A DNA stretch of 64,000 bases from Streptomyces sp. GS7 (lineage in GTDB: Bacteria > Actinomycetota > Actinomycetes > Streptomycetales > Streptomycetaceae), in assembly GCF_009834125.1 (NCBI RefSeq), contig NZ_CP047146.1, forward strand, positions 8,393,501 through 8,457,500. The letters run 5' to 3'. Position numbers and translations under genes: made by a program. Below the pieces are notes generated by a model. That model was not told where the DNA came from and made no database searches. It saw only the letters and a list, made by a program, of their open reading frames with translations. Position 1 is the first letter of the stretch, and every line of letters begins with the position of its first letter. Below, in pieces: positions 43,124 through 51,622 of this stretch.

Positions 43124-44787
43124 CGCCCGGATACGACGAGGACGGATACGGCCGCCCGCGGTACGACGGCGGCCGGGGCCGGGGCTACGACGGCCGGGAC
43201 TACGACGGCAGAGGCTACGGCGGCGGCTACCGCGACGGCCCCGGCGGCGACCGGCCCAGGGGACGGGGCATCCCCGACTCCCTGCTGGTCGGGCTGCTGG
43301 CCTTCCTGCTGGGGCTGACCCTGGTGGTGTGGACGGCGACCGGACTCGCCGGGCTGTTCGCGCACGGTGCCTGGCCGGACGGCGTGTCGTATCCCGGTAC
43401 GCCGATCGCGCTGCAGCATCTGGTCTCGGCGCCGCACGACATCACGGCGGCCTGGCCCGGCACCCCGAAGGACCAACTCCCGGGATACGGCCTGTTCTGG
43501 GGCATCTTCATCGGTGAGCTGATGGTGCTGCTGGTGCTGTCGATCTTCACACTGGGCACCATCGCCCGCTACCGGGCCGTACGGGCGGCGCGGCGGGCGA
43601 AGCGGTGCCGGGAGCGGGGCGGGGCACCGGGCACCGCGGAGCCGGCGGCGCGGGAGGCCGTACGTGAGGCGCCACCGGCAGCGGCACCGGCCGCGACGCC
43701 CGCCGCCGCCCGGGAGGCCCCGCCCGCGGAGCCGGTGTCCCCGGCGGTTCCGGTGCCCCCGGCGGTGGCGGAACCGGTCCCCGCCGCCGCCCCCGAGCAG
43801 CGCGCGACCGCCACCACCGCCGATGCCCCGGAGCCCGCCCCCGCCGCGGAACCCGCCCTGCCCCGTGTGCAGTTCGGCAGCGACCGCGCGGTCGCCCGGG
43901 CCGCGGCGCTGGCCGCCGCCACCGCTGCCCCCGGGCCGCTGATCGTCGCCACCACCGACCCCGCCCTGTGGTCCGGGACCAAGGACGCCCGCGCCAAGCT
44001 GGGCCCGGTGCTGGCCTACGACCCCACGCACCGCCTGGACACCCCGGCCCGGCTGCGCTGGTCGCCCACCTCCGGGTGCGAGGACATCGCCACCGCCACC
44101 GCCCGCGCCACCGCGCTGCTGGCCCCCGTACGCCCGGCGAGCACCCTGGACTCGGCGGTCGCGGACGCCGCGCAGACGCTGCTGCGGTGCTGGCTGCACG
44201 CCGCCGCGCTGGACGGCCGCCCGTTCCGCCAGCTGCACCGCTGGGCGCACGCCGCCGGGGCCGCGCAGGAGCCGGTGAAGATCCTGCGCACCCACCCCAA
44301 GGCGTCCGCCGGCCAGGCGGGCGAGCTGGAGTCGGCGCTCACCGCGCATGCCGAACGCCGGGAAATGGCGAAGGAGTTGGTCGGCCGGGCGCTGACCGCG
44401 CTCTCCTCGATTCATATCCGCGACTCCAGCAATCCGCTGCGATCGGATGCGCTCGTTCTTGATTCATTCATCGACGAGGGGGGAACGCTCTACCTGGTGG
44501 GCGAGTCCATCGAGGATCCGCGCACCGACCCGGGTGCGATGCCGCTGATCACCGCACTCCTCTCGCACGTGGTCGAGCACGGCCGCCGCATGGCCGAACG
44601 GTCATCTGACGGTCGGCTCGACCCACCACTCACCCTCGTCCTGGACGACATCGCGGCGCTCGCCCCGCTGCCCGCCCTTCCCGGGCTGCTCGCGACGGGC
44701 CGCTCGCACGGTCTGCTGACCCTGGCCACCATGCGCTCACGGGAACAGGCCCGCGCCCGCTGGCCGCAGGACCCCCTGCCGGCCTGA
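43120..44787 (+). CDS. cmdA: VirD4/TraG-like membrane protein lacking a recognisable P-loop
   Basis: 555 residues. A Tyr/Gly/Asp-rich N-terminus is followed by two membrane helices (SLLVGLLAFLLGLTLVVWTA; ELMVLLVLSIFTLGTIARYR), an Ala/Pro-rich linker (about 165-245) and a VirD4-like domain: GPLIVATTDPALWSGTKD, RWSPTSGCEDIATATARA, LTLVLDDIAALAPLPALPGL and SHGLLTLATMRSREQAR. The expected Walker A GxxxxGK[ST] is not visible before the IVATTDP strand. GTG 43120 overlaps the cmdB stop. Last gene of the cluster. Confidence 0.78.
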   Translation: MTPGYDEDGYGRPRYDGGRGRGYDGRDYDGRGYGGGYRDGPGGDRPRGRGIPDSLLVGLLAFLLGLTLVVWTATGLAGLFAHGAWPDGVSYPGTPIALQHLVSAPHDITAAWPGTPKDQLPGYGLFWGIFIGELMVLLVLSIFTLGTIARYRAVRAARRAKRCRERGGAPGTAEPAAREAVREAPPAAAPAATPAAAREAPPAEPVSPAVPVPPAVAEPVPAAAPEQRATATTADAPEPAPAAEPALPRVQFGSDRAVARAAALAAATAAPGPLIVATTDPALWSGTKDARAKLGPVLAYDPTHRLDTPARLRWSPTSGCEDIATATARATALLAPVRPASTLDSAVADAAQTLLRCWLHAAALDGRPFRQLHRWAHAAGAAQEPVKILRTHPKASAGQAGELESALTAHAERREMAKELVGRALTALSSIHIRDSSNPLRSDALVLDSFIDEGGTLYLVGESIEDPRTDPGAMPLITALLSHVVEHGRRMAERSSDGRLDPPLTLVLDDIAALAPLPALPGLLATGRSHGLLTLATMRSREQARARWPQDPLPA

Positions 44788-44794
44788 GGGGCCG

Positions 44795-45622
44795 TCACAG
44801 CGCTTCTCCGCCAACCCCGGTGATGTGGTCGGCCAGGTCCGCCCAGTGCCGGGTGATGGCGAAGTGGTCGCCGCCGGGGAAGACCCGCAACCGGAAGCCG
44901 CCGCTGGTGTGCGCGTGCCAGGCAGCCGCCTCGTCGACGGCGACCAGCGGGTCGCTGTCGCCGATCAGCGCGGTGACCGGCGTGGTCAGGGGCGGCCCCG
45001 GGCGGTGGCGGTAGGTCTCCACGGCCTTGTAGTCGCTGCGTACGACGGGCAGGGCCATGGCGAGGACGTCCCGGTTGTCCAGCAGCCGGGGGTCGGTGCC
45101 CTGGGTCCGCCGGATCTCGTCGACGAGGCCGTCGTCGTCCCGCAGGTGGACGGTGCCGCCGGGTACCCGGCTCGGGGCCCAGGCGCTGGAGACGATCAGC
45201 CGGTCCGGGCCCGCTCCGGCGCGCTCCAGGAGGCGCGCCACCTCGTACGCCACCAGGGCGCCCATGCTGTGCCCCAGCAGGGTCAGCGGGCGGCCGGCGA
45301 GCGGCGCCAGCGCCCGGTACGCGCGGGCCGCCAGCTCCGCCAGGTCCTCGATCCGGGCCTCGCGGATCCGGTCGTTGCGTCCCGGGTACTGGACGGCCAG
45401 CGTCTCGTACGGGCTGCCGTCCGCGGTGCGGGCGGCGACGGCGGTGGCCAGCGGCCGGAAGGCGCCGGCGCCGCCGCCCGCGTGCGGGAAGCAGACCACG
45501 CGGGCGAGTGCCGCCGTGCGGTGCGCGGGCCCGGGACGCAGCCGGCGCAGCCACGGGTCCGGGGCGGGCGCCACGGCCCGGCGGGGCCGGATGGCGGTGG
45601 CCGTTCGGGCGCTACATGCCAC
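44795..45622 (-). CDS. Type II thioesterase
   Basis: 275-residue alpha/beta-hydrolase of the external thioesterase class used with polyketide and peptide synthases. VVCFPHAGGGAGAF opens the domain, GHSMGALVAYEVARLL holds the nucleophilic Ser, and GDHFAITRHW the catalytic His. It should remove aberrant acyl groups from the ACP or help release the product. GTG 45622 overlaps the preceding SDR gene by 11 bases, so it is the last gene of the biosynthetic operon. Confidence 0.9.
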   Translation of the reverse strand: MACSARTATAIRPRRAVAPAPDPWLRRLRPGPAHRTAALARVVCFPHAGGGAGAFRPLATAVAARTADGSPYETLAVQYPGRNDRIREARIEDLAELAARAYRALAPLAGRPLTLLGHSMGALVAYEVARLLERAGAGPDRLIVSSAWAPSRVPGGTVHLRDDDGLVDEIRRTQGTDPRLLDNRDVLAMALPVVRSDYKAVETYRHRPGPPLTTPVTALIGDSDPLVAVDEAAAWHAHTSGGFRLRVFPGGDHFAITRHWADLADHITGVGGEAL

Positions 45623-46439
45623 GGGTGTAGCCCCCGTCGACGGTCAGGCTCTGCGCCGTGATGGCGGCGGCCCGGTCGGACACCAGGAACCCGATGAGGT
45701 CAGCGGCCTCCCGTGCCTCCACCAGCCGCCGCAGCGGGATGGACTTGCGGGCCTGGCGCAGCATCCGTGCCGGGTCGGCGCCGATCTCGTCCGCGGACGC
45801 GGCGAGTTCCCGGCGCAGCATCGGGGTGTCGATCCAGCCCGGCAGTACGGCGTTGACCGTGATCCCCCGGGAGGCGAGGTCCAGCGCCAGGCCCTTGGTG
45901 TAGCCGATCAGTCCGTGCTTGGAGGCGCAGTACGCGGTGTTCCGCATCTTGCCGGCCTTGCCGAGGATCGAGGACACGTTGACGATCCGGCCCTTGTCGA
46001 CCAGGTGTTCCAGGCAGGCGGCGGTGACCGCGAAGGTGCCGTGCAGGTTGACGTCCAGGACCCGCAGCCAGGTGGACTCGTCGTCGGGGGCGTTCTCGTC
46101 GGCGACCCCGGCGTTGTTCACCAGGATGTCCAGCTTGCCGGCGGAACGGAGCGCGGCCCGCAGTTCGGTGCGTACCCGGTCCCGTTCGCGCAGGTCCAGA
46201 GGGAGCGCGGTGACACGTGCGCCCAGGTCGCCGACGTCCTTGACCACGGTCTCCAGTCGGCCTGCGTCCCGGTCGAGCAGGATGAGGTGCGCGGCGCCCG
46301 ACTCGGCCAGCAGGAGGGCCACTTCGCGGCCGATGCCCTGGGCGGCGCCGGTGACGACCGCGGTCCGGCCGGCCAGTTCGCCGGGTGACGGACGCCCGCC
46401 GGGCGCGCCGGACGGTACGGAGGTGTCGATGTCGTTCAT
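45612..46439 (-). CDS. SDR-family oxidoreductase (ketoreductase-like)
   Basis: 275 residues. NAD(P)-binding TGAAQGIGREVALLLAESG, NNAG in DILVNNAGVA, catalytic Ser in NVSSILGKAG and Tyr/Lys in YCASKHG. C-terminal end SLTVDGGYTRGM is FabG-like. Probably a beta-ketoacyl reductase or a dehydrogenase of the biosynthetic pathway. A 22-residue N-terminal extension before the fold is polar. Lies 10 bases after the second SDR gene and overlaps the thioesterase gene. Confidence 0.9.
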   Translation of the reverse strand: MNDIDTSVPSGAPGGRPSPGELAGRTAVVTGAAQGIGREVALLLAESGAAHLILLDRDAGRLETVVKDVGDLGARVTALPLDLRERDRVRTELRAALRSAGKLDILVNNAGVADENAPDDESTWLRVLDVNLHGTFAVTAACLEHLVDKGRIVNVSSILGKAGKMRNTAYCASKHGLIGYTKGLALDLASRGITVNAVLPGWIDTPMLRRELAASADEIGADPARMLRQARKSIPLRRLVEAREAADLIGFLVSDRAAAITAQSLTVDGGYTRGM

Positions 46440-46449
46440 GGCCGGCCTC

Positions 46450-47196
46450 TCACGCCATCTTCAGGCCGCCGTCGATGTGCAGTACCTCGCCCGTCGTGTA
46501 CGTGTTGCGGGGGCTGGCGAGGTACGCCACGGCGTCGGCGATCGTCTCGGGTTCGGCGTAGGTCTTCAGCAGCAGCCGGCTCATGATCTCGTCCTCGCCG
46601 TGGCTGCGGATGGTGTCCGTCATGTCGGTGTTGATGACGCCCGGGGCGACGGCGTTGACGAGGATCCCGCGGGAGGCGAGTTCCACCGCCATCGCCTTGG
46701 TGAACGCCTCCAGACCGCCCTTGGCCGCCGCGTAGTTGGACTGCCCGCGGCCGGGCTTGGAGGCCGCGGACGACGAGATGTTGACGATCCGCCCGTACCG
46801 CTGGCGCAGCATGGCGGGGGCCACGGCCTGCACGGTGAGCATCGGGGCGACGAGGTTGGTGCCGAGGACGTCCTGGATGTCCTTGAGGCTCTGGTTGACC
46901 AGCAGTTCGTCGCGGGTGATGCCGGCGTTGTTGACCAGCACGTCGATCCGGCCGAAGGAGGCGCGGACGCCGGACACGGTCTTCTGCGGCACCTCGGGGT
47001 CGGAGATGTCGCCCTGGAACAGCTCGACCCTGCGGCCCAGCTTGGCGATCTGCTCGGCGACCTGTTCCGCTTCCGCCGTCGCGCTGCGGTAGGTGAGCGC
47101 GATGTCGCACCCTTCCTCCGCGAGCCGGACGGCGATGGCGCGGCCGATGCCCCGGCTGCCGCCGGTCACCAGGGCCACCTGTCCTGCGAATTCCAT
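46450..47196 (-). CDS. 3-oxoacyl-ACP reductase (FabG-like)
   Basis: 248 residues, FabG length. TGGSRGIGRAIAVRLAEEG binds NADPH; VLVNNAGITRDELLV, NISSSAASKPGRGQSNYAAA with KGG, and GVINTDMTDTI follow the FabG pattern, including catalytic Ser, Tyr and Lys. Expected to reduce the beta-keto group formed by the KS/CLF pairs. ATG 47196 gives the family start; a longer form adds 12 unconserved residues. It follows the aminotransferase/reductase gene by 125 bases. Confidence 0.92.
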   Translation of the reverse strand: MEFAGQVALVTGGSRGIGRAIAVRLAEEGCDIALTYRSATAEAEQVAEQIAKLGRRVELFQGDISDPEVPQKTVSGVRASFGRIDVLVNNAGITRDELLVNQSLKDIQDVLGTNLVAPMLTVQAVAPAMLRQRYGRIVNISSSAASKPGRGQSNYAAAKGGLEAFTKAMAVELASRGILVNAVAPGVINTDMTDTIRSHGEDEIMSRLLLKTYAEPETIADAVAYLASPRNTYTTGEVLHIDGGLKMA

Positions 47197-47321
47197 GGGG
47201 CTGGGATCCTCTCCAACTCGTGCCGGTTTCAAGGGATATGGGACTTGCTGGTGTCAGGGACATGGGGACCGGGCGCCGCGCGCGGTGGTGCGGGCGACGG
47301 GATGCGCGCGGCGCCCGGGGC

Positions 47322-50234
47322 TCACACCGAGTGCGCGCTCTTGTAGTCGGCCAGCCGCAGCCCGTGCGCGTCGGCCAGCGCGGCGATCTCGGTGACCTGG
47401 CGGCGGCTGATGTTCCCGTAGGAGTAGTGCCGGTCGAGTCCGGCCAGGCCCATCAGCGCGGTCTCCGCCATGCAGGCGAAGAGCTGGCCGGCCTCCAGGA
47501 AGGCGCGTGCCGAGGGGTGCAGGCTCTCGCCGTGGGGCGTGGCGACGATGCCGCCGAGCATGTACGCCAGGTCGGGCCGCCGCTCGGCCAGGTCCGGCAC
47601 CGCGTTGTTGGGCACCGCGATGTCGCAGACCACCGCGTCCCGGGCGAAGTGCTCGCCGGTCAGGAACGGTTCGGGGCTGTTGGAGGCGCACAGCACCAGC
47701 TGCGCCTCGCGGAGCGCGTCGCCGTCCTGGGTGACGGTCAGGAACGGGTCCCGGCCGTACCGTTCGTCCAGGTACGCGGCGATGGCCCGGCCGCGGTCGG
47801 CGTCGTCCGCGGACGGGTCCTCGGCCAGCCACTTGGTGATCAGCGGCTCCTCGGCCAGCCTGGCCGGGATGCCGGTCAGTTCGCCGCCGGCCGCGATGCG
47901 GGCCCAGCACTCCTGGTAGATGCCGTGCACGGTGTTCCGCAGCCGCCGCGCCGAACCGTCCCGGCGGCTGCCGACCAGCAGGATCCGGGTCAGCTTCTCG
48001 GCGAACAGCTGGCTGTAGACGGAGGCGATGTTGCCGGCCGCGCCGACCACCGCCAGCGTCGAGTCGGCGACGGTGCAGCCGCGGTCGCGGGCCCCGCGCT
48101 CCATGGCCTGTACGCCCATCGCGACGGTCAGCGCGTTCCCGGAGGTCAGCGCGATGCCCGGCACCTTCAGCGAGGTGCAGTTGTTCGTGACGATCGAGGT
48201 GTACATACCGAGCCCGGCGACCTCGCAGCCGTCGTCCCGGGCCGCCTGCACCCGCTCCTCGATGTCCGCCCGGATCCCGGTGACGTCCCCGGAGGCGAGA
48301 TAGCGGCCCATCTGCTCGGAGCCGACCATCAGCGGGTAGAGCGCGAACTCCACCGCGCTGCCCAACGGCGAGGTGATCCGCACGCCCGGGTACGGCGCCG
48401 CCTTCTTCACCGGGTCCATGCCCAGCACGAAGGAGCGCAGCCCGGCGTCGCTCAGGTCGGCCAGCGCCGGGTCCACCTGCCGCAGATGGGCCGGGGTGAT
48501 CAGGTGGTTGACGAACGCCACCTTGCGGACCGGCCCGCTCACCGGCCGCGCCGCGCCCTGCTCGTAGCCCTCGACGGCGCCCCGGAAGTCCCGGATCTCC
48601 GCACGCGGCTTGGGGATCGTCCGGTCGCTGGCCGGGTGGACCAGGTGGAGGGTGTCCTCGTAGCGCAGGATGCGGCAGAGCCGGTCCAGCGCGCCGCGCA
48701 GCCGCTCGATCTCCTCGTCCGTGATGTACGCGGACGGCTGGATGCGCAGGACGTTGCCGGCGCTGCCGGTCGGCGCGATCCGGATGCGCTCCTGGCGCAG
48801 CAGGTAGCCGGAGAGCAGATAGCCCAGCGAACCGGTGTACGCGCCGCCGCGCAGCACCATGGAGCGGGCCTGGCCCTGGTCGCGCAGCTGGACGCCGAGG
48901 AACAGGCCCTTGCCGCGGATGTCCTCGATGACGTCCGGGTACGCCGACCTGAGGTCGGCCAGCATCTCCACCAGCCGCTCGCCGCGCTCGGTGACCTGCC
49001 GGTACGCCGCGCCGCCGTCGGCCTCCAGCATCTCGACGACCTTGCGCGCGACGGACGAGGAGAAGTCGTCCATGGCGAACGTCGAGCTGTGGATCAGGTC
49101 GAACTCGCCCTGGTAGAGCGATCGGCGGACCAGCATCGCGGAGATCTTGGCGAGGCCGCCGCCCAGCGACTTGGACAGCGTGTAGTAGTCGCCGCGCAGC
49201 CCGATCAGCGAGCTGGCCAGGAAGGCGCCGCAGCGGCCCATACCGCTCTGCACCTCGTCGATGATCAGCGCGGTGCCGACCTTGTTGCAGAACAGCCGGA
49301 TGGCCCGGCCCGCTTCGGTGGTCAGCGCGTGGATGCCGCCCTCGCCCTGCACCGGCTCGACGAGGAAGGCGGTGATGACCGGGAGGTCCCGCTCCACGAC
49401 CCGCACCCGGCCGTCGGCGACCTCGGTGTCGAGCAGCACCACCCGCTCGTCCTCGGCGATCCGGTCCAGCAGCTCCAGCCGGTCCATCGGGACGAAGCGG
49501 ACCCGCGTCCCGAGGTTCTGGAACGGCGCGCGGAAGCCGGAGTTGTAGGTCAGCTGGACGCTGCCGACGAGCTTGCCGTGGAAGGACCGCTCCAGGGCCA
49601 GGAACAGCGGCCGGGTGGCCAGCGCCGCGGCGTTGTGCGCGCCGACCGCCGCCAGCAGCCCCTCGATCCCGTCGGCCGGCGCCGCCTGGCCCTGGACGGC
49701 GGGCAGTTGGAAGGCTTCCGGGTCCACCGCGGCCGCGCCGCGGCGGACCGCCTCCCGGGCGGCCTCGGCGTGTGCGGCGGTCTCGTCCGCCAGCGCCGCC
49801 GCCTGGCGCACCCGCACCAGCTCGGCATGTTTGACGGCCGCCTCGACCGCCTCCGCGCCGCTGTTCCCGAAGGTGGCCAGGTACGGCTCCTTGACGGAGG
49901 TCTCGCGGCGCACCGCGTCGCTGAGCGCGGCGCCGAGCCGGCCGGCCTCGCCGCGCAGCGAGAACTGCGCGTGCACCGCGCGGTTGTGGTCCAGCAGCTC
50001 CTTGGCGTGCGCCACGATCTCGGGGTGGTTGTGCCCGAAGATCAGCGAGCCGTAGCCGCCCATCAGGTCCAGGACGGGCACCAGCTCGCCCCGGTCGTCG
50101 CGGTGGTGGAGGGTGTTGCCCTCGGCCCGCTCGTACTCGACGTCCAGCCCCAGGGCGGTGAGCACCCGCCCCATCTGTGGCTGCACGAATTCGGTGAACG
50201 CCGACATTGCCGTTGTGGCTGACATCGCTGACAT
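47322..50234 (-). CDS. Fusion of class III aminotransferase and acyl-ACP-reductase-like domain
   Basis: 970 residues. Residues about 40-530 are a class III PLP aminotransferase: GNSGAEAVEAAVKHA, LIIDEVQSGMGRCG, and the PLP-lysine motif YYTLSKSLGGGLAK (Lys355). From about 560 on the protein resembles long-chain acyl-ACP reductases: GMYTSIVTNNCTSLK, ALTSGNALTVAMGVQAMERG, then a Rossmann segment STLAVVGAAGNIASVYSQLF and LLVGSRRDG. Together they should reduce an ACP-bound chain to an aldehyde and transaminate it to an amine. The order is the reverse of that recalled for PigE. Confidence 0.88.
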   Translation of the reverse strand: MSAMSATTAMSAFTEFVQPQMGRVLTALGLDVEYERAEGNTLHHRDDRGELVPVLDLMGGYGSLIFGHNHPEIVAHAKELLDHNRAVHAQFSLRGEAGRLGAALSDAVRRETSVKEPYLATFGNSGAEAVEAAVKHAELVRVRQAAALADETAAHAEAAREAVRRGAAAVDPEAFQLPAVQGQAAPADGIEGLLAAVGAHNAAALATRPLFLALERSFHGKLVGSVQLTYNSGFRAPFQNLGTRVRFVPMDRLELLDRIAEDERVVLLDTEVADGRVRVVERDLPVITAFLVEPVQGEGGIHALTTEAGRAIRLFCNKVGTALIIDEVQSGMGRCGAFLASSLIGLRGDYYTLSKSLGGGLAKISAMLVRRSLYQGEFDLIHSSTFAMDDFSSSVARKVVEMLEADGGAAYRQVTERGERLVEMLADLRSAYPDVIEDIRGKGLFLGVQLRDQGQARSMVLRGGAYTGSLGYLLSGYLLRQERIRIAPTGSAGNVLRIQPSAYITDEEIERLRGALDRLCRILRYEDTLHLVHPASDRTIPKPRAEIRDFRGAVEGYEQGAARPVSGPVRKVAFVNHLITPAHLRQVDPALADLSDAGLRSFVLGMDPVKKAAPYPGVRITSPLGSAVEFALYPLMVGSEQMGRYLASGDVTGIRADIEERVQAARDDGCEVAGLGMYTSIVTNNCTSLKVPGIALTSGNALTVAMGVQAMERGARDRGCTVADSTLAVVGAAGNIASVYSQLFAEKLTRILLVGSRRDGSARRLRNTVHGIYQECWARIAAGGELTGIPARLAEEPLITKWLAEDPSADDADRGRAIAAYLDERYGRDPFLTVTQDGDALREAQLVLCASNSPEPFLTGEHFARDAVVCDIAVPNNAVPDLAERRPDLAYMLGGIVATPHGESLHPSARAFLEAGQLFACMAETALMGLAGLDRHYSYGNISRRQVTEIAALADAHGLRLADYKSAHSV

Positions 50235-50248
50235 GACTGGTGGTCCCC

Positions 50249-51622
50249 TCAGGAGAGATGCGGCCGTCGGGCGAGCAGAGCTCCCGCGAACCCGTTGAAG
50301 GTGCTGTGCAGACTGAGCACGGAGTCGATCCGCCGCTTCCTGGCGGTACCGGTGACGAAGTCGGTGCCGTCGTCCGGCGGCGACTCCAGATGCGCGACGG
50401 GCGGCAGCTCACCGGCCGCGAACAGGCTGGGCGCCAGGGCCAGTTCGGCCAGCGGTCCGGCGGCCCCCAGCGTGCCCAGGATCGGCCGTACGGAGCTGAC
50501 CGGGACGCCGCTGTCCTTCAGCAGCGCCCGCAGCAGCTCGGCCTCGGCGGCGTCGTGGTGGACGGTGCCCTTGCCGTCGGCCAGCACGGCGCCCAGCGAC
50601 TCCGGCGCCAGCCCGTGCGCGGCGATCAGCCCGCGGGCGCTCTCCGCCGGCCCGGCCGGGCCGACCCCGCCGTCCGCGGCGGGCCGCAGCGTCGCGCCCA
50701 GCACCTCCACCAGCGGGACGGCGCCGCGCGCCACGGCGTCCCCGGCCCGCTCCAGTACGAGCGCCACCGCGCCCTCGCCGAGGACCGTGCCGTCCCGCCC
50801 GGCGTCGAAGCTGCGCAGCGAGTCACCGCCGCGGCCGCCCGCGCTCAGATGCCCGGCGCGGTACTGCGCGGCCAGCTTCAGCGGCTCGTTGTAGCTGCCC
50901 GCGCCGACCACCATGGCGGTGTCGCAGTCGCCCCGGCGCAGGCTGAACGCGGCCCGCTGCAGGGCACTCAGCGCCGCGCCCGCGTCCTGCACGAACGCCG
51001 CGCAGTCGCCGCGGAACCGCTGGGCGATGCTGATCAGCGCCAGGGTGTTGTTGTTCAGCGCCCGGATGACGGTGAACGGGTTGAAGGTCGCCGCGTTGCC
51101 GAACGCCTCCGCCACCACCCGCGTAAGGTCCGCGCCCACCTGCCCCGAGGTGTCCGTCCGGGCCTGGTCGAGGGCCTTGTGGAAGGCCGCCACGCTCAGC
51201 TCCGTCGAGTCGTCCTGGGCCACGTACAGCCCGCGCCGCTCCTCGGGGATCGCCTGCCAGCCCTCCCCCGCCTGGGCCATGGCGTCCTGGGCGGCGAGCA
51301 CCGCGTTGAAGGTGAACGAGGCGCCGAACTTGCGCAGTTTGTGGGGCACGCTGTCCCGGCTCGCCCGCTGGAGCTCGTCCGGGACGTGCCCGAAGTGGGT
51401 GATCTTCCGGGTCCGTACGTACGGGTCCCGGTAGGGCGCCAGCGCGGGCCGCGCCTCGCGCCAGGCCGTCCACAGGGCCTCGGCGCCGCGCCCGGTGGGC
51501 AGCACCGCGCCGATGCCGGTGACGACGACGGCGTCGGAGCCGTACGACCGCTGCGCGGAGCCGCCGTCGGCGCTGTCGGCGCCAGAAGTGACGCCCGTGC
51601 TCGAATCGATGTCAGTGCTCAT
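50249..51622 (-). CDS. Chain-length-factor-like ketosynthase homologue
   Basis: 457-residue thiolase-fold protein. VVVTGIGAVLPTGRGAEALW opens a KS-like fold, but the nucleophile region reads RGDCAAFVQDAGAALSALQ with Asp in the expected Cys place, the first His region reads ADGKGTVHHDAAEAE, and the GH motif reads LGTLGAAGPLAE. It is therefore a chain-length-factor (KS-beta) type subunit. ATG 51622 overlaps the stop codon of the catalytic KS gene by 11 bases, giving a KS-CLF pair. Confidence 0.85.
   Translation of the reverse strand: MSTDIDSSTGVTSGADSADGGSAQRSYGSDAVVVTGIGAVLPTGRGAEALWTAWREARPALAPYRDPYVRTRKITHFGHVPDELQRASRDSVPHKLRKFGASFTFNAVLAAQDAMAQAGEGWQAIPEERRGLYVAQDDSTELSVAAFHKALDQARTDTSGQVGADLTRVVAEAFGNAATFNPFTVIRALNNNTLALISIAQRFRGDCAAFVQDAGAALSALQRAAFSLRRGDCDTAMVVGAGSYNEPLKLAAQYRAGHLSAGGRGGDSLRSFDAGRDGTVLGEGAVALVLERAGDAVARGAVPLVEVLGATLRPAADGGVGPAGPAESARGLIAAHGLAPESLGAVLADGKGTVHHDAAEAELLRALLKDSGVPVSSVRPILGTLGAAGPLAELALAPSLFAAGELPPVAHLESPPDDGTDFVTGTARKRRIDSVLSLHSTFNGFAGALLARRPHLS

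Noticed and set aside
47220..50222. A 1000-codon open frame on the plus strand opposite the aminotransferase/reductase gene
   Set aside because: No motif, low-complexity composition, and perfect overlap with a gene that has PLP and Rossmann motifs; an antisense shadow.
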